A stretch of 64,000 bases of DNA from CAJOLV01 sp045631885 (GTDB lineage Bacteria; Bacillota_I; Bacilli_A; RFN20; CAG-826). A model generated the notes under the pieces. The model saw nothing but the letters and a program-made list of their open reading frames with translations. It was not told where the DNA came from and searched no databases. The stretch's first letter is position 1, and each line of letters opens with the position of its first letter. This document shows positions 49,120 to 58,186 of the stretch, in pieces. Both the position numbers and the translations under genes were made by a program. The stretch is from NCBI GenBank assembly GCA_045631885.1, contig JAZQVN010000009.1:1-64000 (forward strand), written 5' to 3'.

Positions 49120-50914
49120 AAAAATCATCGCCATTGCTTTATTAGGTATCTTCGGTTTAGCAGGTTGTGACGAAGTCACTGCTTATCCAAAAAATGTCGA
49201 CGATCCTGTTCTCCAACCAACAGCCGACAATAATAAGGATATCTATAACAATGAACTCAAGAGTATCTATGAAAAGATCCGTGAAGGTTCATTAGCTTCT
49301 GATGTATTAGACAAATTATTATATGAATACGCCAACAGTATGTTTGGTAGATATTCCTCTTCTTCTCCAACTTATCTCGCTGATAAAGAGGGCGAACAAT
49401 TCTTAAGAGAAGTTGCTGCTGGCAGCGACGAAGAAAAAGATGCATTCATCGCTTCTCACAAGGCTTATTGGCCAGGCGAAGAAGCCCCAACAAGCGCTGA
49501 AGATAAAGCTTTAGCTAGAGCTAAATTAGATGCGATTGCCAAATCCATTTATGGCCGTATCCAAGAAGCTTTATACAATAAGATCTCTGGTGGTGCTTAT
49601 TCTAAGCACAATATCTTCTCTGAAATTGATTTCCTTGCTTCCTTATACTTTGATGGCAAGAGTGTCACCAAATTCACAGAAGTTCAAGATGAAGATCCAA
49701 CCGCAGCAAACTATGCTTATAAAGGTATCATCACCCCAGAAGTCAAAGGCAAAGAAGTCTTTGAATCCGGTATCTTACATGAAAAATTCTACATGGACGC
49801 TGATAATAGCTATGCTATCGAAGAAAACATCGTTAGTATTTATAAGGAATTATTAACCGAACAATATATTATCGACGAATCTTATTCCACATTAGGCCGT
49901 AGCTTTGCTCGTAAAGTTAACGTCTTATCCGTCACAGTTGATAGTGATAACAAAGCCGATGTTCCAGCTTTAGTGAACTGGGTCTTAGAAAACTACATCG
50001 CTAAGAAAGATGGAGATAACTACAGATTCGAAGGTAACGACGAAGAAGCAGTCCAAGAATTATATGGTTCCGTCTCTAACATTATGAGAGGCTTACCAAA
50101 ATACTTCAGAGATGGCGACGATGAATTCGATCAAACCGCGAAAGATATCGTTGATGGCTTATATACAACCTATGGATTATACGGTGATACAACCGCGTTA
50201 ACCGGTTTAGGAAGTAACACCTTCTTAACATCCACCGAATATGGTTCATTAATGAAACAATATAACAAAATCGATGAAGACTTAAGCTTAACCGATTCCT
50301 CTATTGAATCTTCATTCAATGGTGGCGGCGCTTACTCAATTGAACAAGGTAAGATTTATAAAGAAACCGACATCGAATTAAAGAAATACACAACCTCTGG
50401 TTGGTATATCAAAAATGGCGGTCTCACATCCTTACCAGATTCAATCAGAAACAGATTATTCAATATCTCTGTTGCTAACGCGTTAGACGTCACAGGCGAT
50501 GATGCCTTGGTCGACCGTTTAGATTCAACATGGAGTTACGATGAAGAAAACGACATCTCTAGATATGTCGCAAAAGTCAATGGTGCGTACTTCTTAAAAG
50601 CTCAAACAGTTGAAGATAAGAATTCCAACAAAGACTTATACTTCTATGAATCCAGTTCCAACACATACTATTTCGTCCAAATCGCTGAAGCGGTCAATCC
50701 TGCTAAATTAAGCGATGGCGACAATAGCTATGCGAAACTCTACAACGCTCAACATCAACAAGACATTGCTACAGAAGTTTGTGAAATCGTCGGAGAAATC
50801 TCCTCCTACGGCACACTTGCTAAAGAGCACTGGCTTGAAAAGATGACTCTCGAATATCACGATCAAGTCGTCTATGATTACTTCAAAGATAATTATCCAG
50901 ATTTATTTGAATAA
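49100..50914 (+). CDS. Large lipoprotein, possible partner of the PrsA-like protein
   Basis: 604 aa. Signal with lipobox FGLAGC (Cys about 24), then a mainly helical acidic protein with no domain I can name. Size, N-terminal region and position suggest a diverged relative of the preceding lipoprotein, without its clear parvulin block. Codon use is like its neighbour. AGGAGG lies about 11 nt before the ATG, inside the upstream gene, so translation is coupled. Ends at a strong terminator. Confidence 0.7.
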   Translation: MATKLSKKIIAIALLGIFGLAGCDEVTAYPKNVDDPVLQPTADNNKDIYNNELKSIYEKIREGSLASDVLDKLLYEYANSMFGRYSSSSPTYLADKEGEQFLREVAAGSDEEKDAFIASHKAYWPGEEAPTSAEDKALARAKLDAIAKSIYGRIQEALYNKISGGAYSKHNIFSEIDFLASLYFDGKSVTKFTEVQDEDPTAANYAYKGIITPEVKGKEVFESGILHEKFYMDADNSYAIEENIVSIYKELLTEQYIIDESYSTLGRSFARKVNVLSVTVDSDNKADVPALVNWVLENYIAKKDGDNYRFEGNDEEAVQELYGSVSNIMRGLPKYFRDGDDEFDQTAKDIVDGLYTTYGLYGDTTALTGLGSNTFLTSTEYGSLMKQYNKIDEDLSLTDSSIESSFNGGGAYSIEQGKIYKETDIELKKYTTSGWYIKNGGLTSLPDSIRNRLFNISVANALDVTGDDALVDRLDSTWSYDEENDISRYVAKVNGAYFLKAQTVEDKNSNKDLYFYESSSNTYYFVQIAEAVNPAKLSDGDNSYAKLYNAQHQQDIATEVCEIVGEISSYGTLAKEHWLEKMTLEYHDQVVYDYFKDNYPDLFE

Positions 50915-50927
50915 TTAATTCTTCAAA

Positions 50928-50955
50928 CAAGGAGGTCACTGTGCCTCCTTTTTTG
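50928..50955 (+). terminator. Terminator of the lipoprotein pair
   Basis: Stem AAGGAGG/CCTCCTT, 8-nt loop, then T run. Confidence 0.9.
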
Positions 50956-50993
50956 TTATATAATTATTAGGAATAATAAGGAGCAAATAACTC

Positions 50994-51410
50994 ATGAGAG
51001 AAAAAGATGTCTTTTGTAAAATAATCGACGGGGAAATCCCTTGCTATAAAATCTATGAAGATGAAGATGTTTTAGCCTTTTTAGATATCAGCCAAGTGAC
51101 TAAAGGTCACGCGCTTGTCGTGCCTAAAAAGCATTATGATAATTTCTTATCTGTCCCACATGAAGAAATGCACAAAGTCATGGATGTCGCTCAAAGGATT
51201 GGCCAAATCGATATTAAATATCTAGGCGCGAAAGGTGTTAATATCTTAACAAACTGCTATCCCGCCGCAGGACAAAGCGTTAATCACTTCCATGTCCATG
51301 TCATCCCAAGATATGAAGCGGGAGATGGTTTCCAAATCGAAATGAAAGAGAATAACGTTGAAGAGCTCAATTTACCTGCTCTCGCTGACGTTATTAAAGA
51401 AAACCTATAA
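50994..51410 (+). CDS. HIT-family nucleotide-binding protein
   Basis: 138 aa. Histidine triad HFHVHVIPR at about 98-106 and the N-terminal VFCKIIDGEIPCYKIYED typical of Hit/HinT proteins. Such proteins hydrolyse nucleoside phosphoramidates or dinucleotides. RBS AAGGAG. Monocistronic. Confidence 0.95.
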   Translation: MREKDVFCKIIDGEIPCYKIYEDEDVLAFLDISQVTKGHALVVPKKHYDNFLSVPHEEMHKVMDVAQRIGQIDIKYLGAKGVNILTNCYPAAGQSVNHFHVHVIPRYEAGDGFQIEMKENNVEELNLPALADVIKENL

Positions 51411-51428
51411 TTTATCTAATAAATTAAG

Positions 51429-51451
51429 AAAAACGGCTCAAGGCCGTTTTT
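51429..51451. terminator. Bidirectional terminator between hit and yhaM
   Basis: Stem ACGGC/GCCGT, 5-nt loop, flanked by A and T runs so that it works on both strands. Confidence 0.85.
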
Positions 51452-51453
51452 GC

Positions 51454-52380
51454 TTATTTCTTTGGCTTATACAATGTTCTTCCATCAAGTGGATAAATCT
51501 TTTGGGTGAATTCTCCAGGATTAACTGTTTCAAGCGCTTTAGTGACGATGGCCATTTTGCTATCCATATTATCAATTAATGTTAATAACAACGCTTCTTT
51601 AGTCATTGGAGAGACTGGGGAACCAAATTCTGGTTTATCGTGATGCGCGAGAATCATATGTTCTAATAACATTGGGATTTCACTTTCAATCTTTAATTCC
51701 TTCGCGGCGATTCTAAGTTCTCCCACCATTATGGAGATATGACCTAGTAATTTACCTTCTGTAGAGTAATGGTAGACAACTGGTCCTTCTAATTCGATAG
51801 TTTTACCAACATCATGAAGGAGAATACCTGTTAATAATAAATCACGATTAACTGGTTGATATTTATTCGCGAGATATTCGCCAAGATCCGCCATTGAGAC
51901 GAGATGAGTTAATAATCCAGAAGAATATTCGTGATGGACAGTAACTCCCGCTGGATATGTAAATATCTTTTGAGAATATTTATTTAAAATATAGTCTAAT
52001 AAAGCTCTGCAGTCTTTATCTTTAATCGATTTAACGTATTCATTAAATCTTCTTTCTAATTCTTCTCTTGGAATTGGAGGAGGAGTTAATAAAGAAACAA
52101 AATCAATATCTTCTTCATTCACTAATTGCGCTTTTAAGATTTTAAATTGAAGAGCGTCTCTATATTTAACTACTTCACCGGTAACGAAAACGACATTACC
52201 AGGAACAAAGATATTTTCATCTTCACTATTAACTTCCCATTTTTTCGCTCCGATACTACCGGACATATCTCTTAATTCAACATTTAAATAAAATGAGCCT
52301 AAATTGTTGATGCTCTTTGTGCATGTGGCGACAAGGAACTGACCCTCAACACGCATTCCATCAGAAAAATCAGAAATCAT
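51454..52380 (-). CDS. yhaM: 3'-5' exoribonuclease YhaM
   Basis: 308 aa. N-terminal OB-fold (about 10-95) for nucleic acid and a C-terminal HD domain with LLTGILLHDVGKTIELEG at about 189-206 and a further HHEYSSGLLTHL site at about 148. YhaM trims RNA and DNA from the 3' end in Firmicutes. RBS AGGAGAT. It overlaps recX by 11 nt. Confidence 0.95.
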   Translation of the reverse strand: MISDFSDGMRVEGQFLVATCTKSINNLGSFYLNVELRDMSGSIGAKKWEVNSEDENIFVPGNVVFVTGEVVKYRDALQFKILKAQLVNEEDIDFVSLLTPPPIPREELERRFNEYVKSIKDKDCRALLDYILNKYSQKIFTYPAGVTVHHEYSSGLLTHLVSMADLGEYLANKYQPVNRDLLLTGILLHDVGKTIELEGPVVYHYSTEGKLLGHISIMVGELRIAAKELKIESEIPMLLEHMILAHHDKPEFGSPVSPMTKEALLLTLIDNMDSKMAIVTKALETVNPGEFTQKIYPLDGRTLYKPKK

Positions 52381-53173
52381 AACTATCTCCTATCAATCTA
52401 CTTATATCACTATATTTATAACCCTTACTTCTCAGGTGATTAATAACCTTCTCTTTTAATTCACGACCTTCGTATTTTCTTTTATATCTGTCGTATGTCT
52501 TTTTAAAATCTATTTTTAATTTGTTATATTCGTCTTTTTCGTTTTTACTAGATATTTTGTTTAAAGCGAAAGAAGCGACTTCATGATCAAATCCACGGCT
52601 CAATAAAGCGGCGTAGATATGTCTTTTCTTCTGCTCATAAGAGTATCTTTCATATTTCTTCTCTAATGATGGGATAAGCGCAACCGCCTTTTTCTTTTCG
52701 GAAGAATCATTAAAGTGAATTTTATCAATTTCTTCTGCAAAAATGCCTTTTTTTAACAATTCTTGCTTAATTTTATTTTTTCCAAATCCTCTTTCTTCTG
52801 CGTAGCCAAGATAATCTTCGATAAACACTTTATCGTTAATTAAGTCAATTTCTTTTAAGCGTTTAATTACGTAATCAATAGACTCTTTATCTCCACCTTT
52901 CGCGTAGAGTTTTTCTCTCATTTTCCATTCAGTGTAATGACCTTTTGAAAGGATTGATAAGGCATATTCTGATAGTTTTTTAACCGAAGTAATCTTATTT
53001 AACGAGTCGATTTCTTTTTGATCTAACTCTTTACCTACATATAAAAAGTTTGAAGTATATGCTTCTTGAGAGATTTCTAGTTTTTCACCATCAGTAAAAG
53101 ATAGAACAACGTTCTTCTTATTGACGCGGATTTTTTTAATTATCTTACCAGTTTTTCCTCTGGGCATTCTCAT
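52370..53173 (-). CDS. recX: Regulatory protein RecX
   Basis: 267 aa. Three-helix RecX repeats: ALSILSKGHYTEWKMREKLY at about 91-110, then YVIKRLKEIDLINDKVFIEDY and YEQKKRHIYAALLSRGF. Binds RecA filaments and limits recombination. Length close to Bacillus RecX. It overlaps the glycosyltransferase by 29 nt; a start at 53167 is also possible. Confidence 0.93.
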   Translation of the reverse strand: MRMPRGKTGKIIKKIRVNKKNVVLSFTDGEKLEISQEAYTSNFLYVGKELDQKEIDSLNKITSVKKLSEYALSILSKGHYTEWKMREKLYAKGGDKESIDYVIKRLKEIDLINDKVFIEDYLGYAEERGFGKNKIKQELLKKGIFAEEIDKIHFNDSSEKKKAVALIPSLEKKYERYSYEQKKRHIYAALLSRGFDHEVASFALNKISSKNEKDEYNKLKIDFKKTYDRYKRKYEGRELKEKVINHLRSKGYKYSDISRLIGDSYDF

Positions 53174-54320
53174 AGACCTCGACGACTTTTTCGTAGAATT
53201 TTTCTAGTGAATAATTGTCTAAGATATTCTTTTGGGCAGCGTCTTTAACCGCTTCGATTTGACTTTCTTTTAATTCAAACACTCTTTGAAGTTTTTTCAC
53301 AAAGTGTTCTTCACCAACGAATGTATAACCAGTTTCGCCTTCTTCTAAAACTCCAAGAAGTGTTTCATCTTCTTTAGCTAAAACTAAGCAGCGACTGACC
53401 ATTGCTTCCATAATGGTGATGTTTTGCGTTTCACTTGTTGAAGGAGAAGCGAAAACATCGCTTAATGCGTAATAAGATTTCACTCTATCATGGTTAACTT
53501 TACCCACTAAGTGGATGCTATTGCCTAATCGTAAGGCGGTAATCATATCTTCGATATCTTCGTATTTTGGGCCTTCACCAATGATTAATAAATGAGCAGG
53601 GTGCTCTGGACATTGTTTAAGGTATTTATCAAAAGCGTTGATTAATAAATCAAGATTCTTTTCTCTAGTTAAATTACCAATATATAAGACGACTTTTTCA
53701 TTATCTTTGATGTTATAAATCTTTTTGAAATGTTCGACATCTTTCTTCACTGAATCATCCATTTCAAATTCTCTCGCATCAATCGCGGTAGGAATAACGT
53801 TAATGACTTTATCAACACCCTTCTTACGAAGATAGTTTTTAATCTTCACACTAGGAGCAATAAATTCAGTGGAAAGATAAGCCATCTTCGCAAAGAATCT
53901 TCTTTCTCTTGCTCTTACTAAGCGGAGATAAGTTCCTCCTCCAACATATGGAGCGTATTCTTCATAATGGACGTGATAAGTATAAATAAGAGGAATCTCT
54001 AATTTATCCGCGGTATCTTTACCTAATTGACCAATGATTTCATTTGTCTTGTTATGAATAACATCTGGTTTGAAGTTTTTAACGACTTTTAATAAGCGAG
54101 TATTGTAATAGTTTGAAATAGAAAAACTATGTTTCTTTCCTTTTTTATAAGGAATGTAATAAACACCATTATTCTTGCTTGGGATATTTTCAGCATCAGT
54201 GCAGGTAATAACGATAACGTTGTGTCCGTGCTCTTTTAGAATATCAAAGAGTAACTTTGATGATACGGCAATACCGTTCGCATCTGGATAATATGTATCA
54301 GTAAAAATCGCTATATTCAT
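53145..54320 (-). CDS. GT4-family glycosyltransferase (glycolipid synthase-like)
   Basis: 391 aa GT-B fold. N-terminal DTYYPDANGIAVSSKLL (about 9-25) and C-terminal donor-binding block SPSTSETQNITIMEAM (about 295-310) match the family of diacylglycerol glucosyltransferases (alMGS/DgtA type) seen in Firmicutes and Mollicutes. Likely makes monoglucosyl-diacylglycerol, a membrane lipid or LTA anchor (inference). It is coupled to the flippase-like protein by a TAATG overlap, which fits a lipid role. Confidence 0.82.
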   Translation of the reverse strand: MNIAIFTDTYYPDANGIAVSSKLLFDILKEHGHNVIVITCTDAENIPSKNNGVYYIPYKKGKKHSFSISNYYNTRLLKVVKNFKPDVIHNKTNEIIGQLGKDTADKLEIPLIYTYHVHYEEYAPYVGGGTYLRLVRARERRFFAKMAYLSTEFIAPSVKIKNYLRKKGVDKVINVIPTAIDAREFEMDDSVKKDVEHFKKIYNIKDNEKVVLYIGNLTREKNLDLLINAFDKYLKQCPEHPAHLLIIGEGPKYEDIEDMITALRLGNSIHLVGKVNHDRVKSYYALSDVFASPSTSETQNITIMEAMVSRCLVLAKEDETLLGVLEEGETGYTFVGEEHFVKKLQRVFELKESQIEAVKDAAQKNILDNYSLEKFYEKVVEVYENAQRKNW

Positions 54321-55978
54321 TAGATTGAATCATCTCCATCATCAATATTCACGTCACGGATTTCATCCATGTGATTTTCCGCTTCGCGTTTTTCTTTATC
54401 ACGTCTAGCTTTCTCTCTTCTACGGCGATCCGCACGAGAAAGAACTCTTAAACGTTGAATTATGCTTTCTCTAGTTAATCTAGAGGTTTCAATCATTGTT
54501 TCCGCACTATGATAACGTTCTACGTAAGTTTCATTACGTAATTCCACAAGAGTACGACGGTTTGGAATGTTGTCTTGGTTGACTTGTTCGTCTTTTGGAG
54601 AAGAACGATAGAATGCTGTCACTAAACCTGCGGCCACCATTGGGATAATAAATGTAATAGAACGCCACATAACTAGTGATGCAGAAGCCAAAGAGGCTGA
54701 TTCACGATAATTGCCTACGGCAACAACGAACTCCTTAATTGGATCTGAATCCGCAAGAGTGGAATAATCAACTCCACGCATACCTTCCGCTAAATCGATG
54801 AACTCTAATTGTGACATACCTTGTAAATCGACAACAATTCTTTGCATCGCATGGAAATCATTAACAAATCTACTTGGGTCTTCTAAGACTTGAGCGTAAA
54901 TGCTCATATATGTTGAATCAGAAGCAACTTTATAATAGAAACTCATCTCTGGAGTGGCGGGGTAAGCGCAGAAAAGGCTTCTGAACACGAATTCAGAAAC
55001 ACCCGCACTACCTGGAACTGGAATTAAACCAGTGGCCATTTGATGGTAGTTGCCTAAGAAGACTGCGTCCCAGAAAGTCGCACAAGTTGACTCATTATAC
55101 ATCGCTAATCCAACGAAATATGGAATAGAGAAGAATAACGTCATGGATATGAATAGTAAGATAGTTACTAAAATAGTAAATGGAACATTGGAGAATAAAC
55201 GTCTAATCTCCATTTTGAAGTTTTCTAATTGGGCTCTTAATGATTCTCTAGATTTATCGGGATCTTTTACTAAATGAATCTTATTTAAGAAACCAATGAT
55301 TGGACCCATCACAAAGTGATGGAAACCTCTCCAATAACACATTCCGAAGATAATGCCGATATAGCCAACATTCAAAACGAATCCAAGAATTGTTAATGTC
55401 CAAATTGGTAATTCAACAGTAAAGTTACCAATCGAACCTAAATTAACAAACGGTAAGTTTTGTAAGAAGTCGTATTTAACGATAAGAGAAACAATGCCAT
55501 AGAGAATTAAAACAATTTGATAAATGATGGAGTGCATCGCTAACGCACTAACCGCGGAAGAGATATGGATGCCTTGCTTTTTATAGGTGTAGGCCTGCAT
55601 AACTTCTCCGCCTTGACCACCTGGAGTGACCGCTGCGTAGAAGACACCGACGAAATAGTTAGCCAAAGCTTGGTGATAATGGTAATCACGGGTAAACAAT
55701 CTTGCGAATACAAATAAGATTAATGACCTGACCAAAATAAAGCCAAGCATAACTGCTAAAATGATTAACAAGAAACGATAATCACTTTGGAATAAATAAT
55801 TAACAATCGCGTTGAAATCATCTTTTAACGCTAACCAAATAGCGATACCGGAAGCAATCAAAACGAAAGAGATATTTAAAATATACTTAATCGTGGATTT
55901 CTTCTTTTTCTTTTTTTCTGGTTTAGGTTTTTCAACCGTTGTTTCCACTATTGATTCTTCTATAACATCTTTTGCCAT
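54320..55978 (-). CDS. Flippase-like membrane protein (LPG synthase TM domain/UPF0104 family)
   Basis: 552 aa. Cytoplasmic basic N-terminus with a Lys run (about 18-26), about eight membrane helices and a conserved loop TPGGQGGEVMQAY (about 117-129). A GLIPVPGSAGVSEF motif (about 318) is typical of the YbhN/AglD/MprF-flippase family. Charged Arg-rich tail of about 90 residues with RRRREKARRDKEKRE. Probably moves or handles glycolipid made by the adjacent GT4. Start set to 55978; upstream codons have no RBS. Confidence 0.83.
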   Translation of the reverse strand: MAKDVIEESIVETTVEKPKPEKKKKKKSTIKYILNISFVLIASGIAIWLALKDDFNAIVNYLFQSDYRFLLIILAVMLGFILVRSLILFVFARLFTRDYHYHQALANYFVGVFYAAVTPGGQGGEVMQAYTYKKQGIHISSAVSALAMHSIIYQIVLILYGIVSLIVKYDFLQNLPFVNLGSIGNFTVELPIWTLTILGFVLNVGYIGIIFGMCYWRGFHHFVMGPIIGFLNKIHLVKDPDKSRESLRAQLENFKMEIRRLFSNVPFTILVTILLFISMTLFFSIPYFVGLAMYNESTCATFWDAVFLGNYHQMATGLIPVPGSAGVSEFVFRSLFCAYPATPEMSFYYKVASDSTYMSIYAQVLEDPSRFVNDFHAMQRIVVDLQGMSQLEFIDLAEGMRGVDYSTLADSDPIKEFVVAVGNYRESASLASASLVMWRSITFIIPMVAAGLVTAFYRSSPKDEQVNQDNIPNRRTLVELRNETYVERYHSAETMIETSRLTRESIIQRLRVLSRADRRRREKARRDKEKREAENHMDEIRDVNIDDGDDSI

Positions 55979-56021
55979 GTATATGATTTTATCATATTCC
56001 AAAACAAAAAACACACACATT

Positions 56022-56063
56022 CAAAAAAGATAAGAGAGGAACAATAATTGTTCTGTCCTTATC
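56022..56063 (-). terminator. Second terminator of the nuclease-ASCH operon
   Basis: Long minus-strand stem GATAAG...CTTATC with inner GAACAAT/ATTGTTC and an internal mismatch, then six T. Confidence 0.75.
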
Positions 56064-56066
56064 AAA

Positions 56067-56096
56067 GAAAAAAGACATCCACTTTCAGCAGATGCC
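56067..56096 (-). terminator. First terminator of the nuclease-ASCH operon
   Basis: Minus-strand stem GGCATC/GATGTC (one G-U), loop about 11 nt, then six T. Tandem with the next hairpin downstream. Confidence 0.7.
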
Positions 56097-56103
56097 TAAT
56101 TTG

Positions 56104-56445
56104 TTATTTAACGAGTTCAATCTCGATTCCCACTACTCCATATTGATAAATTCTTTCTATTGAATAATAGATTTCCATATCATGTGGATCAGCGGTTTCA
56201 TCTGGGAAATATCCTAATCTTTCTTTTGGAAAATGACGATATAATTCATCAAAATCTTTAAATAAATATAGGTTAAGAACATTTACAAATAGTTTTTCAC
56301 CAGTCTCATTATTTGTGAATCTTATCTGATCACCAACTTTAATGCATTTACGTCTCTCATCATATAAACGCATCTCGATATCTTTATGACCAGACTTAAT
56401 TAACTCAAATGGACCTGGATGTAAGTTTAATTCGTGAACTACCAT
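56104..56445 (-). CDS. ASCH-domain protein
   Basis: 113 aa, PUA-like ASCH fold: HELNLHPGPFELIKSGHKDIEMRLYD matches the typical P...I..G.K..E.R pattern (text split here: HPGPFELIKSG and KDIEMRLYDERR), with KVGDQIRFTN following. The family is thought to bind RNA or nucleosides; some members are amidohydrolases of modified cytidine. It starts 1 nt after the nuclease gene, without an SD. Confidence 0.85.
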   Translation of the reverse strand: MVVHELNLHPGPFELIKSGHKDIEMRLYDERRKCIKVGDQIRFTNNETGEKLFVNVLNLYLFKDFDELYRHFPKERLGYFPDETADPHDMEIYYSIERIYQYGVVGIEIELVK

Positions 56446-56446
56446 T

Positions 56447-58105
56447 TTATTTTTTTCTATTATTTGAGCTGGATTTTACTACCTTTTTCGCATATTTTGC
56501 AGCTTTCTTTTTAGCTTTCTTACTACCGAATTTAGCGAATAATATGATAACGATAATCAATACAACAAGTGCGACGCCGCCGATGATTAATATCATCTTT
56601 AAATCGAGTCCAGCAATTGGATTTGTATCGGCTTTCTTGTTAATTGTAATACCAACGTTGAAGGTTTTGCTATCATCGCCATTTGTGACTTTGATGGTTA
56701 AAATTGCGTTGCCTTCTTTTAATCCTGTTACACGTAAGACTATGTTGCCATCTTGTTCAACTTTTTCAACGCTGATGACATCGCTTCCAGAAGTGACGGT
56801 GTATTCTACAACCGCTCCGTTGAGGTTGGAAAGGGTGACACTTTGAACTTCATCAGTTGCTTCGGAAATTGTTACTTTATCAATTGTTACACTATCAACT
56901 GGTGATGGGGTTGGAGTTGGAGTATCACCATCGTTGTTAATTGAGTCGCTCGCCGGATTAGCTCTACCGGTATCTTTATTTTCTCCCCAAATCACATCTG
57001 CCCATTGAGGGAAATCAATGAATGGGTTTCTATTGTTTGTGTAGTTTCTATAAAGGATATCGTTTCTCTTGATTTCGTAATCATCAACTGGGTCTAATTT
57101 ATTCCATTCTAATAAATCTGATAAGATTCCTAATTTGCCAGTTTTTGTTGTGGTTGAAATATAACCGCTTTTGACCCAATCGGTCGCATTATCTACTAAT
57201 TCGAGATTTGGGTTATCGTTTTCAATGCCTGTTGCATCGCTTCCAGATAAGTAGTTATATCTAGCAACCATGTAGAAGACCGCTCTTGCAATATCGCCTT
57301 TATCACTATCTTGTGGTTCAAAAACACTATTGCCACCACCTTTGGTTTTTGAAAATCCCATTAAATTACCAGAAGCGTAAGCGTATTTATCTTTACCATC
57401 GGTATAGGCTTTAGTTTTATCTACATAACCATAGAAATAGTTGCTATGAAGCGCACTATTGACATAGCTATCACCAGCCCATAAGTGCATTGGATCGCCT
57501 CTCGCGCCTGATGTGGCTGGATCTGAGTCATTATCTTCAAAGCCATGTGACTTTGGCCAAATATGTTCTCTATCAATACACCATTCGTTATTTCCACCAT
57601 GAGATGTTGTAGTTCCTGTTTTTGCCCATGCGCGGACATTATTGTCTGCATCTCTATTCACATATAATGCGTGTATGTATGGGTTGGAGCCACTCTTAGA
57701 TGCGCTTTCACCGTAGGTGTATCCAGTAATGATATTTGTTGTCGCGTTATATCCGCTGATTTCACTAGCAGGGGATTTCACCCAGTCTCTATCAGTGATT
57801 TCATACATTTTCCAAATGTCTTTACCACTACTGACATCATATGAATAGTACTTTTGACCATTCATCAAAATTGGTTTTAAGTTTTTTAATAAGTTTGTGC
57901 CTCTTGCTTCGGCATCAGATAAACCATCAATATTAGAGTAATAACTTCTAATATCGGCGTCCGCGACTGCGTTTAAATCAATTGTCGTAGGAAGCGTCGC
58001 TTTGTCATAAGCTTTTGCTTCTTTAAACGAATTTAATTTGATGCCACCTAAACAAGTTAATAGCAAGGCGCTTGATAAAACAGATAATGGAGCGATTTTT
58101 TTCAT
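56447..58105 (-). CDS. Membrane-anchored extracellular endonuclease I-family nuclease
   Basis: 552 aa. Export signal (about 1-30). Endonuclease I/NucM core at about 150-310 with WCIDREHIWPKSHG (catalytic His, beta-beta-alpha metal type), GARGDPMHLW and ALHSNYFYG. A Thr/Pro-rich linker, a Big-type Ig domain (about 400-485, ending ILTIKVTNGDDSKTFNVGI), and a C-terminal membrane helix (about 500-525) followed by a Lys-rich tail. Likely degrades DNA outside the cell for nutrients (inference). RBS AAAAGGAG. Confidence 0.9.
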   Translation of the reverse strand: MKKIAPLSVLSSALLLTCLGGIKLNSFKEAKAYDKATLPTTIDLNAVADADIRSYYSNIDGLSDAEARGTNLLKNLKPILMNGQKYYSYDVSSGKDIWKMYEITDRDWVKSPASEISGYNATTNIITGYTYGESASKSGSNPYIHALYVNRDADNNVRAWAKTGTTTSHGGNNEWCIDREHIWPKSHGFEDNDSDPATSGARGDPMHLWAGDSYVNSALHSNYFYGYVDKTKAYTDGKDKYAYASGNLMGFSKTKGGGNSVFEPQDSDKGDIARAVFYMVARYNYLSGSDATGIENDNPNLELVDNATDWVKSGYISTTTKTGKLGILSDLLEWNKLDPVDDYEIKRNDILYRNYTNNRNPFIDFPQWADVIWGENKDTGRANPASDSINNDGDTPTPTPSPVDSVTIDKVTISEATDEVQSVTLSNLNGAVVEYTVTSGSDVISVEKVEQDGNIVLRVTGLKEGNAILTIKVTNGDDSKTFNVGITINKKADTNPIAGLDLKMILIIGGVALVVLIIVIILFAKFGSKKAKKKAAKYAKKVVKSSSNNRKK

Positions 58106-58133
58106 AAGTTTCTCCTTTTCTAATTACGACTTA

Positions 58134-58162
58134 ATTATGATTTGTGAGACAACTTTTTTCAA
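58134..58162 (-). promoter_or_regulatory. Promoter of the nuclease-ASCH operon
   Basis: Minus strand TTGAAA, 17-nt spacer, CATAAT, about 30 nt from the ATG. Confidence 0.6.
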
Positions 58163-58174
58163 TTTTAATTTAAT

Positions 58175-58180
58175 TATAAT
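58175..58180 (+). promoter_or_regulatory. -10 box of the GlpA-like operon
   Basis: TATAAT whose last base is 6 nt before the ATG at 58187. The predicted transcript begins at the start codon. No clear -35 and no SD. Confidence 0.5.
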
Positions 58181-58186
58181 TAAAGA

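Noticed and set aside
49530..49856. 108-codon plus-strand frame inside the second lipoprotein
   Set aside because: Out-of-frame shadow of a long, well-supported gene.
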